Source: Lentisphaeria bacterium
Lineage (GTDB): Bacteria > Verrucomicrobiota > Lentisphaeria > Victivallales > UBA1829
DNA length: 9,475 nt
NCBI GenBank assembly: GCA_017540385.1
Contig: JAFYBD010000041.1
Location: 1 to 9,475, forward strand
Direction: 5' to 3'
Part shown: piece by piece, positions 1 to 6,000 of the stretch
Numbering within the stretch: position 1 is the stretch's first letter
Layout of the letters: each line of letters opens with the position of its first letter
Position numbers and translations under genes: made by a program
Notes under the pieces: model-generated
What the model was told of the DNA's origin: nothing
Seen by the model: the letters and a program-made list of their open reading frames with translations, nothing else
Databases searched by the model: none

Positions 1-1
1 C

Positions 2-52
2 AACATCCCCCTCATCGAACAGGAGAATCACGAATATGAGCAAAGAATATAA
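2..52 (+). CDS. possible 3' end of an upstream gene (partial)
   Basis: A reading frame is open from the left edge to TAA at 50-52 and would end in NIPLIEQENHEYEQRI. Its first ten codons mostly end in C or G, as in the surrounding genes, which favours it over frame 1 (stop TGA at 37-39), whose codons mostly end in A or T. If real, it overlaps the lpxD start by 17 nt. Frame 1 would give the ATGA overlap seen elsewhere in the window, so the choice is not settled. Too short to assign a function. Confidence 0.3.
   Translation, partial: NIPLIEQENHEYEQRI
21..25 (+). promoter_or_regulatory. Shine-Dalgarno of lpxD
   Basis: AGGAG lies 10 nt upstream of the ATG at 36. It fixes that start, although the frame stays open to the left edge of the window. 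Confidence 0.7.
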
Positions 53-1094
53 AGCATCCGAACTCGCCGAGATCGTTCACGGGACAGTCGTCGGCAACCC
101 CGATGCCGTGGTCACGGCCGTCAATTCCCTGAAACTGGCGCAGGCAAACGAAGTGTCGTTCCTCAACAACGCGAAATACCTGAAGGCCCAGCGCGAAAGC
201 CACGCGGGCGTCGTGCTGGTTCCGGCCGACTGGAAGTACGATCCGCCCGAGGGACAGACGAATATCCTGTGCGAGGACCCCGACAAGTCGTTCTCGAAAC
301 TTTGCGGGCTTTTCGCTCCGCCCCCGCTCGATTATCCCCCCGGAGTCCACCCGACGGCGTTCGTCGACCCGAGCGTGAAGCTGGCCGAAGGCGTGTACGT
401 GGGACCGAACGCGGTCGTCATGGAGGGCGCGGAGATCGGGAAGAACACGAAGATCTGCGCCTGCTCCTACGTCGGGCAGTTCGTGAAGATCGGCGAGAAC
501 ACTATGCTTCATCCGGGAGTGCGCGTGATGCACCGCTGCATCATCGGGAACCGCGTGATCATTCACGGCGGCGCGGTCATCGGCGCCGACGGATTCGGCT
601 ACAACGCCACGTTCCGCGGACTCGTGAAGGTGCCGCAGAACGGCATCGTGCGGATCGACGACGACGTGGAGGTCGGCGCGTGTTCGACCATCGACCGGGC
701 GCGGTTCGGCGTGACCTGGATCAAGAAGGGCGTGAAGATCGACAACCTCGTCTTCGTGGCGCACAACGTGATCGTGGGCGAATCCTCGGTCCTGATCGGA
801 CAGTCCGGCGTGGCCGGCAGCGCCGAGCTCGGACGCGGCGTGGTCCTGCAGGCGAGAGCGGGCGTGAACGGACACATCACCATGGGCGACGGCTCCAAGG
901 TGCTCGGCTGCTCGGCAGCCCAGAAGAGCACGCCGCCCGGCGGCACGGTGTTCGGCGTGCCCGGCGAGACCCAGGAAGCGTATCTGGAGCGTTTCGCCCT
1001 GCCGATCCGCATGAGGAAAGTGTTGGCGCGTCTCGACAAGCTCGAAGCGAAACTCGCCGAGCTCGAGGGGAAGACCCCCGGAGGCAACGAATGA
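36..1094 (+). CDS. lpxD: UDP-3-O-(3-hydroxyacyl)glucosamine N-acyltransferase
   Basis: Transfers a 3-hydroxyacyl chain from acyl carrier protein to the 2-amino group of UDP-3-O-acylglucosamine, the third step of lipid A synthesis, in the cytoplasm. The 352-residue length is normal for LpxD. Residues 1 to about 100 form the N-terminal uridine-binding domain. Residues ~105-295 are hexapeptide repeats of the left-handed beta-helix type (for example GVYVGPNAVVMEGAEIGKN). The family signature GADGFGY is at 183-189, and the catalytic histidine of the AHN motif is H243. The tail (~318-346) is a charged helix, expected to help trimer packing. The start is set by AGGAG 10 nt upstream. The TGA overlaps the nadA start as ATGA, so the two are probably co-transcribed and translationally coupled. 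No other lipid A gene is visible in the window, and the promoter must lie to the left. Identification is secure from motifs and length. Confidence 0.97.
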   Translation: MSKEYKASELAEIVHGTVVGNPDAVVTAVNSLKLAQANEVSFLNNAKYLKAQRESHAGVVLVPADWKYDPPEGQTNILCEDPDKSFSKLCGLFAPPPLDYPPGVHPTAFVDPSVKLAEGVYVGPNAVVMEGAEIGKNTKICACSYVGQFVKIGENTMLHPGVRVMHRCIIGNRVIIHGGAVIGADGFGYNATFRGLVKVPQNGIVRIDDDVEVGACSTIDRARFGVTWIKKGVKIDNLVFVAHNVIVGESSVLIGQSGVAGSAELGRGVVLQARAGVNGHITMGDGSKVLGCSAAQKSTPPGGTVFGVPGETQEAYLERFALPIRMRKVLARLDKLEAKLAELEGKTPGGNE

Positions 1095-2008
1095 AACGCG
1101 ATCCGGCCGAGTTGAAAGCCGAAATCCTCGCCCTGAAGGAACAGACCGGGGCGACCATCCTCGCGCACAATTACGTCGACGGCGACATCCAGGACATCGC
1201 GGATTTCTGCGGCGATTCGCTCGAGCTCAGCATGAAGGCGAAACGCTATCGGGCCGACCTCATCGTCTTCTGCGGCGTGCGGTTCATGGCCGAGACCGCG
1301 AAGATCCTCTCGCCCGAATCGCGCGTGATCCTGCCCAATTCCACCGCCGGATGCCCGATGGCCGACATGGCCGCGGTCGACGCCGTGCGGGAGTACCGCA
1401 AAGAACACCCGGACGAGATCCTGGTGGCCTATGTGAACAGTTCGGCCGCGGTGAAGGCCCAGGTCGACTGGTGCTGCACCTCCGGCAACGTCGAACGCGT
1501 CCTGAACGCGCTCCCCCCCGACGCGCCCGTGATGTTTCTGCCCGACCGCAACCTCGGCGCGAACATGGCCGACAAGCTCGGCCGCACGATGTCGCTGTGG
1601 AGCGGCTGCTGCCCCGTGCATGACCGCATCACGCTGGAGAGCATCCGCGAAGCGCGCGAAGCGCACCCGGACGCCGAAGTGCTGGTCCACCCGGAATGTC
1701 GTCCGATGGTCGTGGCCGCGGCCGACGCGGCGCTCAGCACGGGCGGCATGCTCCGGCACGTCTCCGAATCGTTGTTCAGGGAGTTCATCATCGGGACGGA
1801 GCTCGGCATCATCCACCGGATGAAGCGCGAGAACCCGGACAAGGTGTTCCATCCGCTCCTGCCGCAGGTGATCTGCCCGGACATGAAGAAGATCACGCTC
1901 GAAAACGTGGTGGCCGCGCTTCAGGGCAAGTGCGAGGAGATCGTGCTCGACCCGGAGATGATGAACGCCGCGCGGAGACCCATCGAACGCATGCTCGAAC
2001 TGAAGTGA
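1091..2008 (+). CDS. nadA: quinolinate synthase NadA
   Basis: Condenses iminoaspartate with dihydroxyacetone phosphate to quinolinate in de novo NAD synthesis, using a 4Fe-4S cluster. The protein has 305 residues, the size of the compact Thermotoga/Pyrococcus-type enzymes rather than the ~347-residue E. coli form. The three expected cluster cysteines align at C88 (NSTAGCPMADM), C174 (WSGCCPVH) and C262 (ICPDMKKITL). Substrate-site segments are also present: AHNY at 24-27, the GDS region near 41-43 and VHPE at 199-202. The start is the ATG overlapping the lpxD stop, with GGAGG at 1080-1084 six nt upstream. The frame stays open further upstream, but those codons lie inside lpxD and have no family homology. 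nadB and nadC are not in the window; nadD, a later step, lies 1.5 kb downstream in a separate transcription unit. A terminator follows directly. Confidence 0.97.
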   Translation: MKRDPAELKAEILALKEQTGATILAHNYVDGDIQDIADFCGDSLELSMKAKRYRADLIVFCGVRFMAETAKILSPESRVILPNSTAGCPMADMAAVDAVREYRKEHPDEILVAYVNSSAAVKAQVDWCCTSGNVERVLNALPPDAPVMFLPDRNLGANMADKLGRTMSLWSGCCPVHDRITLESIREAREAHPDAEVLVHPECRPMVVAAADAALSTGGMLRHVSESLFREFIIGTELGIIHRMKRENPDKVFHPLLPQVICPDMKKITLENVVAALQGKCEEIVLDPEMMNAARRPIERMLELK

Positions 2009-2013
2009 GCGCG

Positions 2014-2034
2014 CCGGGGAAAGCCCGGTTTTTT
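2014..2034 (+). terminator. intrinsic terminator of lpxD-nadA
   Basis: A 5-bp stem CCGGG/CCCGG (2014-2018 with 2024-2028) closes a GAAAG loop and is followed by six T (2029-2034). It begins 5 nt after the nadA stop. On the minus strand no T-run follows the stem, so it should not terminate cca, whose stop is at 2040. Confidence 0.8.
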
Positions 2035-2039
2035 CAGAC

Positions 2040-3398
2040 TCAACTCTGATTCATGTGCCCGACTCTGGCCTGAAGCCAGACGAGGGCTTTTTTGCGCGAT
2101 GCGAGCTCGCCCTCGAGCCGGAGGTCTTCGGCTTCGCGCAGGATGCGTCCGAACTCGGGCCCGGGCTTCACGCCGAGCCGGATGAGGTCGTGCCCGGTCA
2201 GGAAGGGCTTCGCAGGGGAGGGGAGGAGGGAGTATTCGCGCAGACGGTCGAGCATGAGGACGTAATTGTCCAGGATGCCGTGGCATGACATGCAGTCGAG
2301 CCTGTGAAGCTCGAGTTCGACCGGGAAATTCGCGTCCGCGATGATCCGCATCCATTTGGCGCGTTTCATGAGGTGGACCGAGGCGAACCGCATGTGATTG
2401 CGGACCGCGGAGACGACGGAGTCCGCGAGGGCGGAGGACGAACGAAGGCGCGCGAGCACGTCGCGCGCGATCTCGGCGCCGACCGCCTCGTGGCCGTAGA
2501 AATGCGGCACGCCGTCCTTCACGGTCTTCGAGGCCGGTTTGCCGACGTCGTGCAGGAGGGCGCTCCACATGACCCGGGGCGTTTTCCAGGCCGCGTGACG
2601 GAGCAGGAGCATGGTGTGGACGAAGACGTCGCCCTCGGGGTGGAATTGCTTCGGCTGCTCCACGCCGCGGAGCGCGTCGACCTCCGGGAGCACGGTCTTC
2701 AGGATGCCGAGCTTGGCGAGCATTTCGAATCCCCCCGCCGGATCGGGCCCAAGGAGGATCTTCTCCAGTTCGTCGCGGATGCGTTCCTCCGCGATGAGGG
2801 AGAGTTTGTCCGCGAATCTGGAAGCCGCGGAACACGCCGCGGGGTCGGGCTCGAATCCGAACCGCGCCGCGAACCGCACGAACCGCAGGATCCGCAGATA
2901 GTCCTCGCCGAACCGCACCACGGGATCGCCGATGGTGCGGAGCACGCCGGAGCGGAGATCGTCGAGGCCGCCGACGCAGTCGAGCACGGTGTTCGCCGCG
3001 GGGTCGTAGAGCAGGCCGTTCACGGTGAAATCGCGCCGCGTCACGTCCAGGACCTCGTCGTCGGTGTAGACCACGTGGTCGGGGCGGCGGCCGTCGCTGT
3101 AGCCGCGTTCGGCGCGGAACGTGGCGACCTCGAGCGGGACGTCGTCGACGACGACCGTGATGATGCCGAACGCCGCGCCGATCGGGACGGAGCGTTCGAA
3201 GAGCGACTGGATGACCTCGGGCCGGGCGGACGTCGTGATGTCGACGTCGTCGGGCGTCCTGCCGAGCAGGAGATCGCGCACGGAACCGCCGACGAAATAC
3301 GCCTTGTGTCCGGCGTTCCTCAGGACTGCCGCGGCCTTTTCGGCGGCGGCGAAGAGCGGGGTTCGGGGCAGCTGCCCGGGAAAGGAGAAGATTTTCAT
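2040..3398 (-). CDS. cca: CCA-adding tRNA nucleotidyltransferase (class II, HD-domain type)
   Basis: Builds or repairs the 3' CCA end of tRNAs from CTP and ATP without a nucleic acid template. The protein has 452 residues. The polymerase-beta-like head carries the GGSVRD signature (37-42) and the metal-binding DVD pair (D51, D53). RRDFTVNGLLYDP (121-133) and the GEDYLRILRFVRFAARF helix (164-180) are the next conserved class II motifs, followed by EERIRDELEKIL (204-215). An HD phosphohydrolase-like domain follows (H261, H283-D284, H335). Class II also includes poly(A) polymerase and split A- or CC-adding enzymes. A standard CCA enzyme is most likely from overall length and HD domain, but sequence alone does not exclude an A-adding role. 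The ATG at 3398 has no clear Shine-Dalgarno. The gene converges on nadA (31 bp between stops) and diverges from nadD. Confidence 0.93.
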   Translation of the reverse strand: MKIFSFPGQLPRTPLFAAAEKAAAVLRNAGHKAYFVGGSVRDLLLGRTPDDVDITTSARPEVIQSLFERSVPIGAAFGIITVVVDDVPLEVATFRAERGYSDGRRPDHVVYTDDEVLDVTRRDFTVNGLLYDPAANTVLDCVGGLDDLRSGVLRTIGDPVVRFGEDYLRILRFVRFAARFGFEPDPAACSAASRFADKLSLIAEERIRDELEKILLGPDPAGGFEMLAKLGILKTVLPEVDALRGVEQPKQFHPEGDVFVHTMLLLRHAAWKTPRVMWSALLHDVGKPASKTVKDGVPHFYGHEAVGAEIARDVLARLRSSSALADSVVSAVRNHMRFASVHLMKRAKWMRIIADANFPVELELHRLDCMSCHGILDNYVLMLDRLREYSLLPSPAKPFLTGHDLIRLGVKPGPEFGRILREAEDLRLEGELASRKKALVWLQARVGHMNQS

Positions 3399-3416
3399 GA
3401 AAAAACCGATTGCGGC

Positions 3417-3444
3417 TTGTCTTTTTTGAGGAATCTGCTATGTT
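3417..3444 (+). promoter_or_regulatory. candidate promoter of the nadD operon
   Basis: TTGTCT (3417-3422) and TATGTT (3439-3444) are separated by 16 bp. Each box matches the sigma-70 consensus at 4 of 6 positions, and TGC before the -10 box gives an extended -10. The leader to the nadD ATG would be roughly 80 nt. The match is moderate and not unique in this AT-rich stretch. Confidence 0.35.
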
Positions 3445-3458
3445 TAAATGATACATTT

Positions 3459-3486
3459 ACAATAGCGCGGGTTTGCATGATTGCAA
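3459..3486 (-). promoter_or_regulatory. candidate promoter of cca
   Basis: Read on the minus strand, TTGCAA (plus 3481-3486) and TATTGT (plus 3459-3464) are 16 bp apart, each with 4 of 6 consensus matches. It lies about 60 bp upstream of the cca ATG. The -35 box overlaps the TTGCA/TGCAA inverted repeat. Weak evidence. Confidence 0.3.
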
Positions 3487-3534
3487 GCCTGAGGCGTTTT
3501 TTTCCGCAAAAAGAACACCCTGAACGAACCTGGA

Positions 3535-4176
3535 ATGAGCGAAGAAACACTGACAGCAGTATTCGGCGGGACATTCGACCCTGTCCACGACGGACACATC
3601 GGTCTCGCGGAGCATCTGCTGGAGACCGGACTCGTGACCCGCGTGGTGTTCCTGCCCGCCCTGCATCCGCCCCACAAATCCGGATTCGCCCCGGCGCCGT
3701 TCGCCGACCGCGCCGAGATGCTGCGTCTGGCCATCGCGGGGCATCCCCGGATGAGCGTGAGCACGATCGAGGGCGAACGCCCCGGGCCTTCGTACACGGT
3801 CGAGACGCTCGACATCCTGAAGGCGCGCCACCCCGGCGAGCAGTTCGTCTGGATCATCGGGACGGATTCGCTGAACCAGCTCCACCAGTGGTATCAGGCG
3901 GAACGCCTGGTCCGGGAGAACCGGTTCCTGTCGTATCCGCGCCCGGGGAACGAGGCCGACGAGGAGCTGCTGCGAAAGGTCTGGCCCGACGATCTGCGGC
4001 GGAAACTGACGGACGGCGTGCTGAACGGCGCGCCCGAATTCGACATTTCCTCGACGTCGCTTCGGGAACGCCTGGCGGCCGGGGGCGTCGAAGCCTGCCG
4101 GGGGCTGGCCCCGGAATCCGTGCTGAACTACATCGAACAACATCATCTTTATACGGAACAAGGAGTTCATCCATGA
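3535..4176 (+). CDS. nadD: nicotinate-nucleotide adenylyltransferase NadD
   Basis: Adenylates nicotinate mononucleotide with ATP to deamido-NAD, the next-to-last step of NAD synthesis, in the cytoplasm. The protein has 213 residues, normal for the family. The nucleotidyltransferase Rossmann fold starts with GGTFDPVHDGH (11-21), whose H18 and H21 form the HxGH ATP-binding motif. LPALHPPHK (40-48), SYTVETL (86-92), GTDSL (109-113) with a following QW, and ISSTSLR (171-177, the C-terminal ATP-contact motif) complete the family pattern. The start at 3535 has only a poor Shine-Dalgarno. In-frame upstream codons reach a stop at 3490-3492 without another ATG, GTG or TTG, so the start is well constrained. 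The stop overlaps rsfS as ATGA. nadD next to rsfS is a widespread bacterial gene order, which supports both assignments. Confidence 0.96.
   Translation: MSEETLTAVFGGTFDPVHDGHIGLAEHLLETGLVTRVVFLPALHPPHKSGFAPAPFADRAEMLRLAIAGHPRMSVSTIEGERPGPSYTVETLDILKARHPGEQFVWIIGTDSLNQLHQWYQAERLVRENRFLSYPRPGNEADEELLRKVWPDDLRRKLTDGVLNGAPEFDISSTSLRERLAAGGVEACRGLAPESVLNYIEQHHLYTEQGVHP
4161..4165 (+). promoter_or_regulatory. Shine-Dalgarno of rsfS inside nadD
   Basis: AGGAG lies 7 nt before the ATG at 4173, which overlaps the nadD stop. It chooses this start over the many longer upstream options in the same open frame. Confidence 0.75.
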
Positions 4177-4643
4177 GCGAAAATTCGGAAACGAAACAAC
4201 AGAAAACGTCTTTCAAGGTCCTCGACGTGATCGAGCTGTGCGAGAAGGTGGCCTACGACCACAAGGCCGAGCACATCCTGCGCCTCGACATGACCGGCCA
4301 GGACGGCGCGATCGGCGATTACTACCTGATTTGCACCGGGCTCTCCGAACCCCACATCGGGGCCATCGCCGAGCGCATCCAGCGCGCGGTCCGCGAGGAG
4401 TACGGCATCCATCCGATCACGCTCGACGGGACCCCGCAGAGCCAGTGGATCATCGTCGACTTCGGATTCCTGCTGATCCACGTGATGACGAACGAGACCC
4501 GCGACAAATACCAGCTGGAACAGCTCTGGGGCGACGTGCCGAGCTACGATGCCATGGCGAGACTCGACGCCGAGCACAAGAAGCTCGCCGAAGCCCGCAG
4601 AAAACAGGCCGAGAAGGGCGTCGGTCCGGGAGCCAAAGCATGA
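4173..4643 (+). CDS. rsfS: ribosomal silencing factor RsfS
   Basis: Binds large-subunit protein L14 (uL14) and blocks joining of the 30S and 50S subunits, lowering translation when nutrients are short. The protein has 156 residues. The core (~15-122) shows the family hallmarks: IGDYYLICTGLSEPHIGAIA (47-66), the W92-IIVDFGFLLIHV strand pair, and YQLEQLWGD (113-121). The core ends near residue 122, and an added ~34-residue charged Lys/Glu/Ala-rich tail (123-156) makes it longer than many homologues. The start follows AGGAG by 7 nt, and the start and stop codons are both shared (ATGA) with nadD and with the next gene, so the three are very likely one coupled operon. The older name for the family is YbeB/DUF143. 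Confidence 0.95.
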   Translation: MSENSETKQQKTSFKVLDVIELCEKVAYDHKAEHILRLDMTGQDGAIGDYYLICTGLSEPHIGAIAERIQRAVREEYGIHPITLDGTPQSQWIIVDFGFLLIHVMTNETRDKYQLEQLWGDVPSYDAMARLDAEHKKLAEARRKQAEKGVGPGAKA

Positions 4644-5242
4644 CCGATCCCTTCCGCGACGAGGATTCCCGCGACGAATTCGACTGGGAGAAGGAGATAC
4701 GGAAGGACGACGACCGGGTGCACGACTACCTGGCCGAACTCCCGCGCTACATCGATCTCCCGGACGAGGACAAGGTCATCTCCCGGCGCATGCGTCGGAG
4801 AGGGTCCACCTGGGAGGACTTCGCGCCGCCCGACGAGGACGACTACGACGACGAGGACGACGACGTGCCGGACGAGGATTTCATCCGCCACCGGGACGGC
4901 AGCGACCTGTACTCCGCGGCGTCCAAGATGGCGATCGACCTCACGGAGTGTTTCGCCGTGGAGCGCGACCCCGCGACCGCGAAGGCCATGATGTGCGCGC
5001 TCACGCTGCTCGGCAAACTGCTGGCGCGTTCGATGGACATCCTGCACCTGGAGGACGGCGACCTGATCGCGTTCCGCATCGCGCTGACCAAACGGTTCCT
5101 CGCGGACATCAACGAGCTCATCGGCGAGTGCGAGAAATTCCCGGAGGAGATCCGCGACTCGTTCCTGAAGGACGCGTTCGCCATGCGCGACGAATCGCTG
5201 GCGAAGATACGCCAGTACCGGAAAACGAAGAAGCGGCTGTGA
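4640..5242 (+). CDS. hypothetical acidic protein with a helical C-terminal half
   Basis: I do not recognise this 200-residue protein. Residues 1-85 are strongly acidic and likely disordered, broken by a basic patch RRMRRR (49-54) and ending in an almost pure Asp/Glu run (64-81). Residues ~90-200 look like a compact helical domain (YSAASKMAIDLTECFAVERD onward) with a basic end, RKTKKRL. It has no signal peptide or membrane segment, so it is probably cytoplasmic. The ATG overlaps the rsfS stop as ATGA, with GGGAG at 4628-4632 seven nt upstream. The frame is open upstream inside rsfS, but this start has the ribosome-binding site and the operon overlap. Its place after nadD-rsfS suggests, but does not show, a link to ribosome or RNA metabolism. 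Codon use is like its neighbours, which argues it is a real gene. Confidence 0.8.
   Translation: MTDPFRDEDSRDEFDWEKEIRKDDDRVHDYLAELPRYIDLPDEDKVISRRMRRRGSTWEDFAPPDEDDYDDEDDDVPDEDFIRHRDGSDLYSAASKMAIDLTECFAVERDPATAKAMMCALTLLGKLLARSMDILHLEDGDLIAFRIALTKRFLADINELIGECEKFPEEIRDSFLKDAFAMRDESLAKIRQYRKTKKRL
4829..4882 (+). repeat. low-complexity Asp/Glu codon tract
   Basis: This in-frame run of GAC/GAG codons encodes residues 64-81 of the hypothetical protein, nearly all acidic with a few Tyr, Val, Pro and Phe. It is a coding low-complexity stretch, not a separate element. Confidence 0.7.
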
Positions 5243-5261
5243 GGGCGTTCCGGTTCAAATC

Positions 5262-5290
5262 CCGGGAAAATGCCGGGAAAATGCCGGAAA
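5262..5290 (+). repeat. 11-bp tandem repeat upstream of the ECF sigma gene
   Basis: CCGGGAAAATG occurs twice without mismatch (5262-5272, 5273-5283), followed by a partial third copy CCGGAAA (5284-5290). The period is close to one helical turn, so the copies would lie on the same DNA face. The last copy also forms GCCG-GAAA-CGGC (5283-5294), a 4-bp stem with a GNRA loop. It sits in the 95-bp gap before the sigma gene. Confidence 0.7.
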
Positions 5291-5294
5291 CGGC

Positions 5295-5322
5295 GGAACA
5301 AAACGTGAAACAAATTGTCTGA
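5295..5322 (+). promoter_or_regulatory. ECF-type promoter-like sequence before the sigma gene
   Basis: GGAACA (5295-5300) and GTCTGA (5317-5322) are 16 bp apart and resemble the sigma-E pattern (GGAACTT, then TCTGA), consistent with autoregulation. However, a start about 7 nt past the -10 box would fall after the AGGAAG ribosome-binding site at 5322-5327, so a transcript from here would lack it. The match may be chance, or the transcript may be nearly leaderless. Confidence 0.3.
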
Positions 5323-5337
5323 GGAAGTGAACGAGCG

Positions 5338-5964
5338 ATGGATTCGGAACAGAAGACCCGGGAAGAAGCGCTCCTGACGGCTTTCCGAAGCGGCGACGCG
5401 GCCGCATTCGACGGCCTGATCGAGATGTACTCGGCGAAGCTGTACAAGGTGGCCTACGCCCTGCTCGGTTCGAGGCAGGACGCCGAGGAAGTCGTGCAGG
5501 ATACGTTCCTGCGCGCCTACCGCGCCCTCGGCGCCTTCCGCGGAGAATCGAGCCTGGAGACGTGGCTCCATCGCATCGCATTGAACCTGGCCCGGAACAA
5601 GTACCAGTGGAATCACCGGCGCGGCGCAGGACTCAACGTGAGTCTGTCCCAGCCGGCGGACTCCGACGGCGGCGATTCCGGTCAGGAAACGGAACAGGAC
5701 GTGCCGGACCGGCGCATGGAGCCGGACCTGGCGCTGGAACACGAAGAGATCGGCAAAAACATCATGAAGGCATTGAACGGTCTGCCCGACAACCTGCGGG
5801 AGACGATGCTGCTGCGGCATGTGAACGACATGCCGTACGAGCAGATCGCGCGGAAACTCGACTGCAAGGTCGGCACCGTGAAATCCCGTCTGTCGCGGGG
5901 CCGTGAAATGCTGCGCGATACGCTGGCGTCCCTCGGATTCAACCCGTCCGCGGGTTCGCGCTGA
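5338..5964 (+). CDS. ECF (extracytoplasmic function) RNA polymerase sigma factor
   Basis: Directs RNA polymerase to a small set of promoters, normally when its partner anti-sigma factor releases it. The protein has 208 residues. Region 2 (~24-90) binds the -10 element and core polymerase: FDGLIEMYSAKLYKVAYALL, DAEEVVQDTFLRAYRAL and SSLETWLHRIALNLARNKY are classic. A polar Gly/Asp/Gln/Glu-rich linker (~95-130) is longer than usual. Region 4 (~140-196) has LPDNLRETMLLRHVNDMPYE and a helix-turn-helix ending in GTVKSRLSRGREML, which reads the -35 element. Regions 1 and 3 are absent, as expected for an ECF factor. The ATG at 5338 follows AGGAAG by 10 nt. The next gene encodes its probable anti-sigma factor. 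The family looks like the general RpoE/SigW-type ECF group; I cannot assign a subgroup or regulon. Confidence 0.95.
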   Translation: MDSEQKTREEALLTAFRSGDAAAFDGLIEMYSAKLYKVAYALLGSRQDAEEVVQDTFLRAYRALGAFRGESSLETWLHRIALNLARNKYQWNHRRGAGLNVSLSQPADSDGGDSGQETEQDVPDRRMEPDLALEHEEIGKNIMKALNGLPDNLRETMLLRHVNDMPYEQIARKLDCKVGTVKSRLSRGREMLRDTLASLGFNPSAGSR

Positions 5965-6000
5965 CGGATGCCAACCCATACGGAGGCAGAAAGAGCTACC

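Larger units (their letters stand above)
3399..3534. other. AT-rich divergent intergenic region between cca and nadD
   Basis: This 136-bp region separates two genes transcribed away from each other and is much richer in A/T than its surroundings, as expected of a two-way promoter region. It holds two inverted repeats: TAAATG-ATA-CATTTA at 3445-3459 and TTGCA-TGAT-TGCAA at 3473-3486. A weak A/T stem (T run 3497-3503 with 3508-3514) lies in the nadD leader. No small ORF with a ribosome-binding site is evident. Confidence 0.6.

Noticed and set aside
269..1090. Long open frame upstream of nadA, inside lpxD in another frame
   Set aside because: It is Arg-rich, low-complexity out-of-frame translation of high-GC coding DNA. 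NadA homology begins at 1091, which has a ribosome-binding site.
3490..3504. Possible terminator (GCC-TGA-GGC then a T run) before nadD
   Set aside because: The stem is only 3 bp and it sits in the leader just upstream of nadD with no gene ending before it.
2304..4172. Large plus-strand open frame across cca and nadD leading into rsfS
   Set aside because: It is antisense to cca and out of frame in nadD, both with clear family motifs. Only the last part, from 4173, is rsfS.
5249..5266. tRNA T-arm-like sequence (GGTTCAAATCC core), considered as a tRNA gene or att-site remnant
   Set aside because: The T-stem has a C-C mismatch, no D or anticodon arm is visible upstream (it is coding DNA), no acceptor stem or CCA follows, and no integrase is nearby.
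5262..5290. CRISPR-like or iteron-origin reading of the tandem repeat
   Set aside because: The units are 11 bp, directly abutting, and number under three. There are no spacers, cas genes, rep gene or AT-rich melting region.
5968..6000. Earlier start for the anti-sigma factor at 5968
   Set aside because: No ribosome-binding site precedes it, while 6001 has GGAGG and AAGAG upstream; the zinc-finger domain begins only after 6001.
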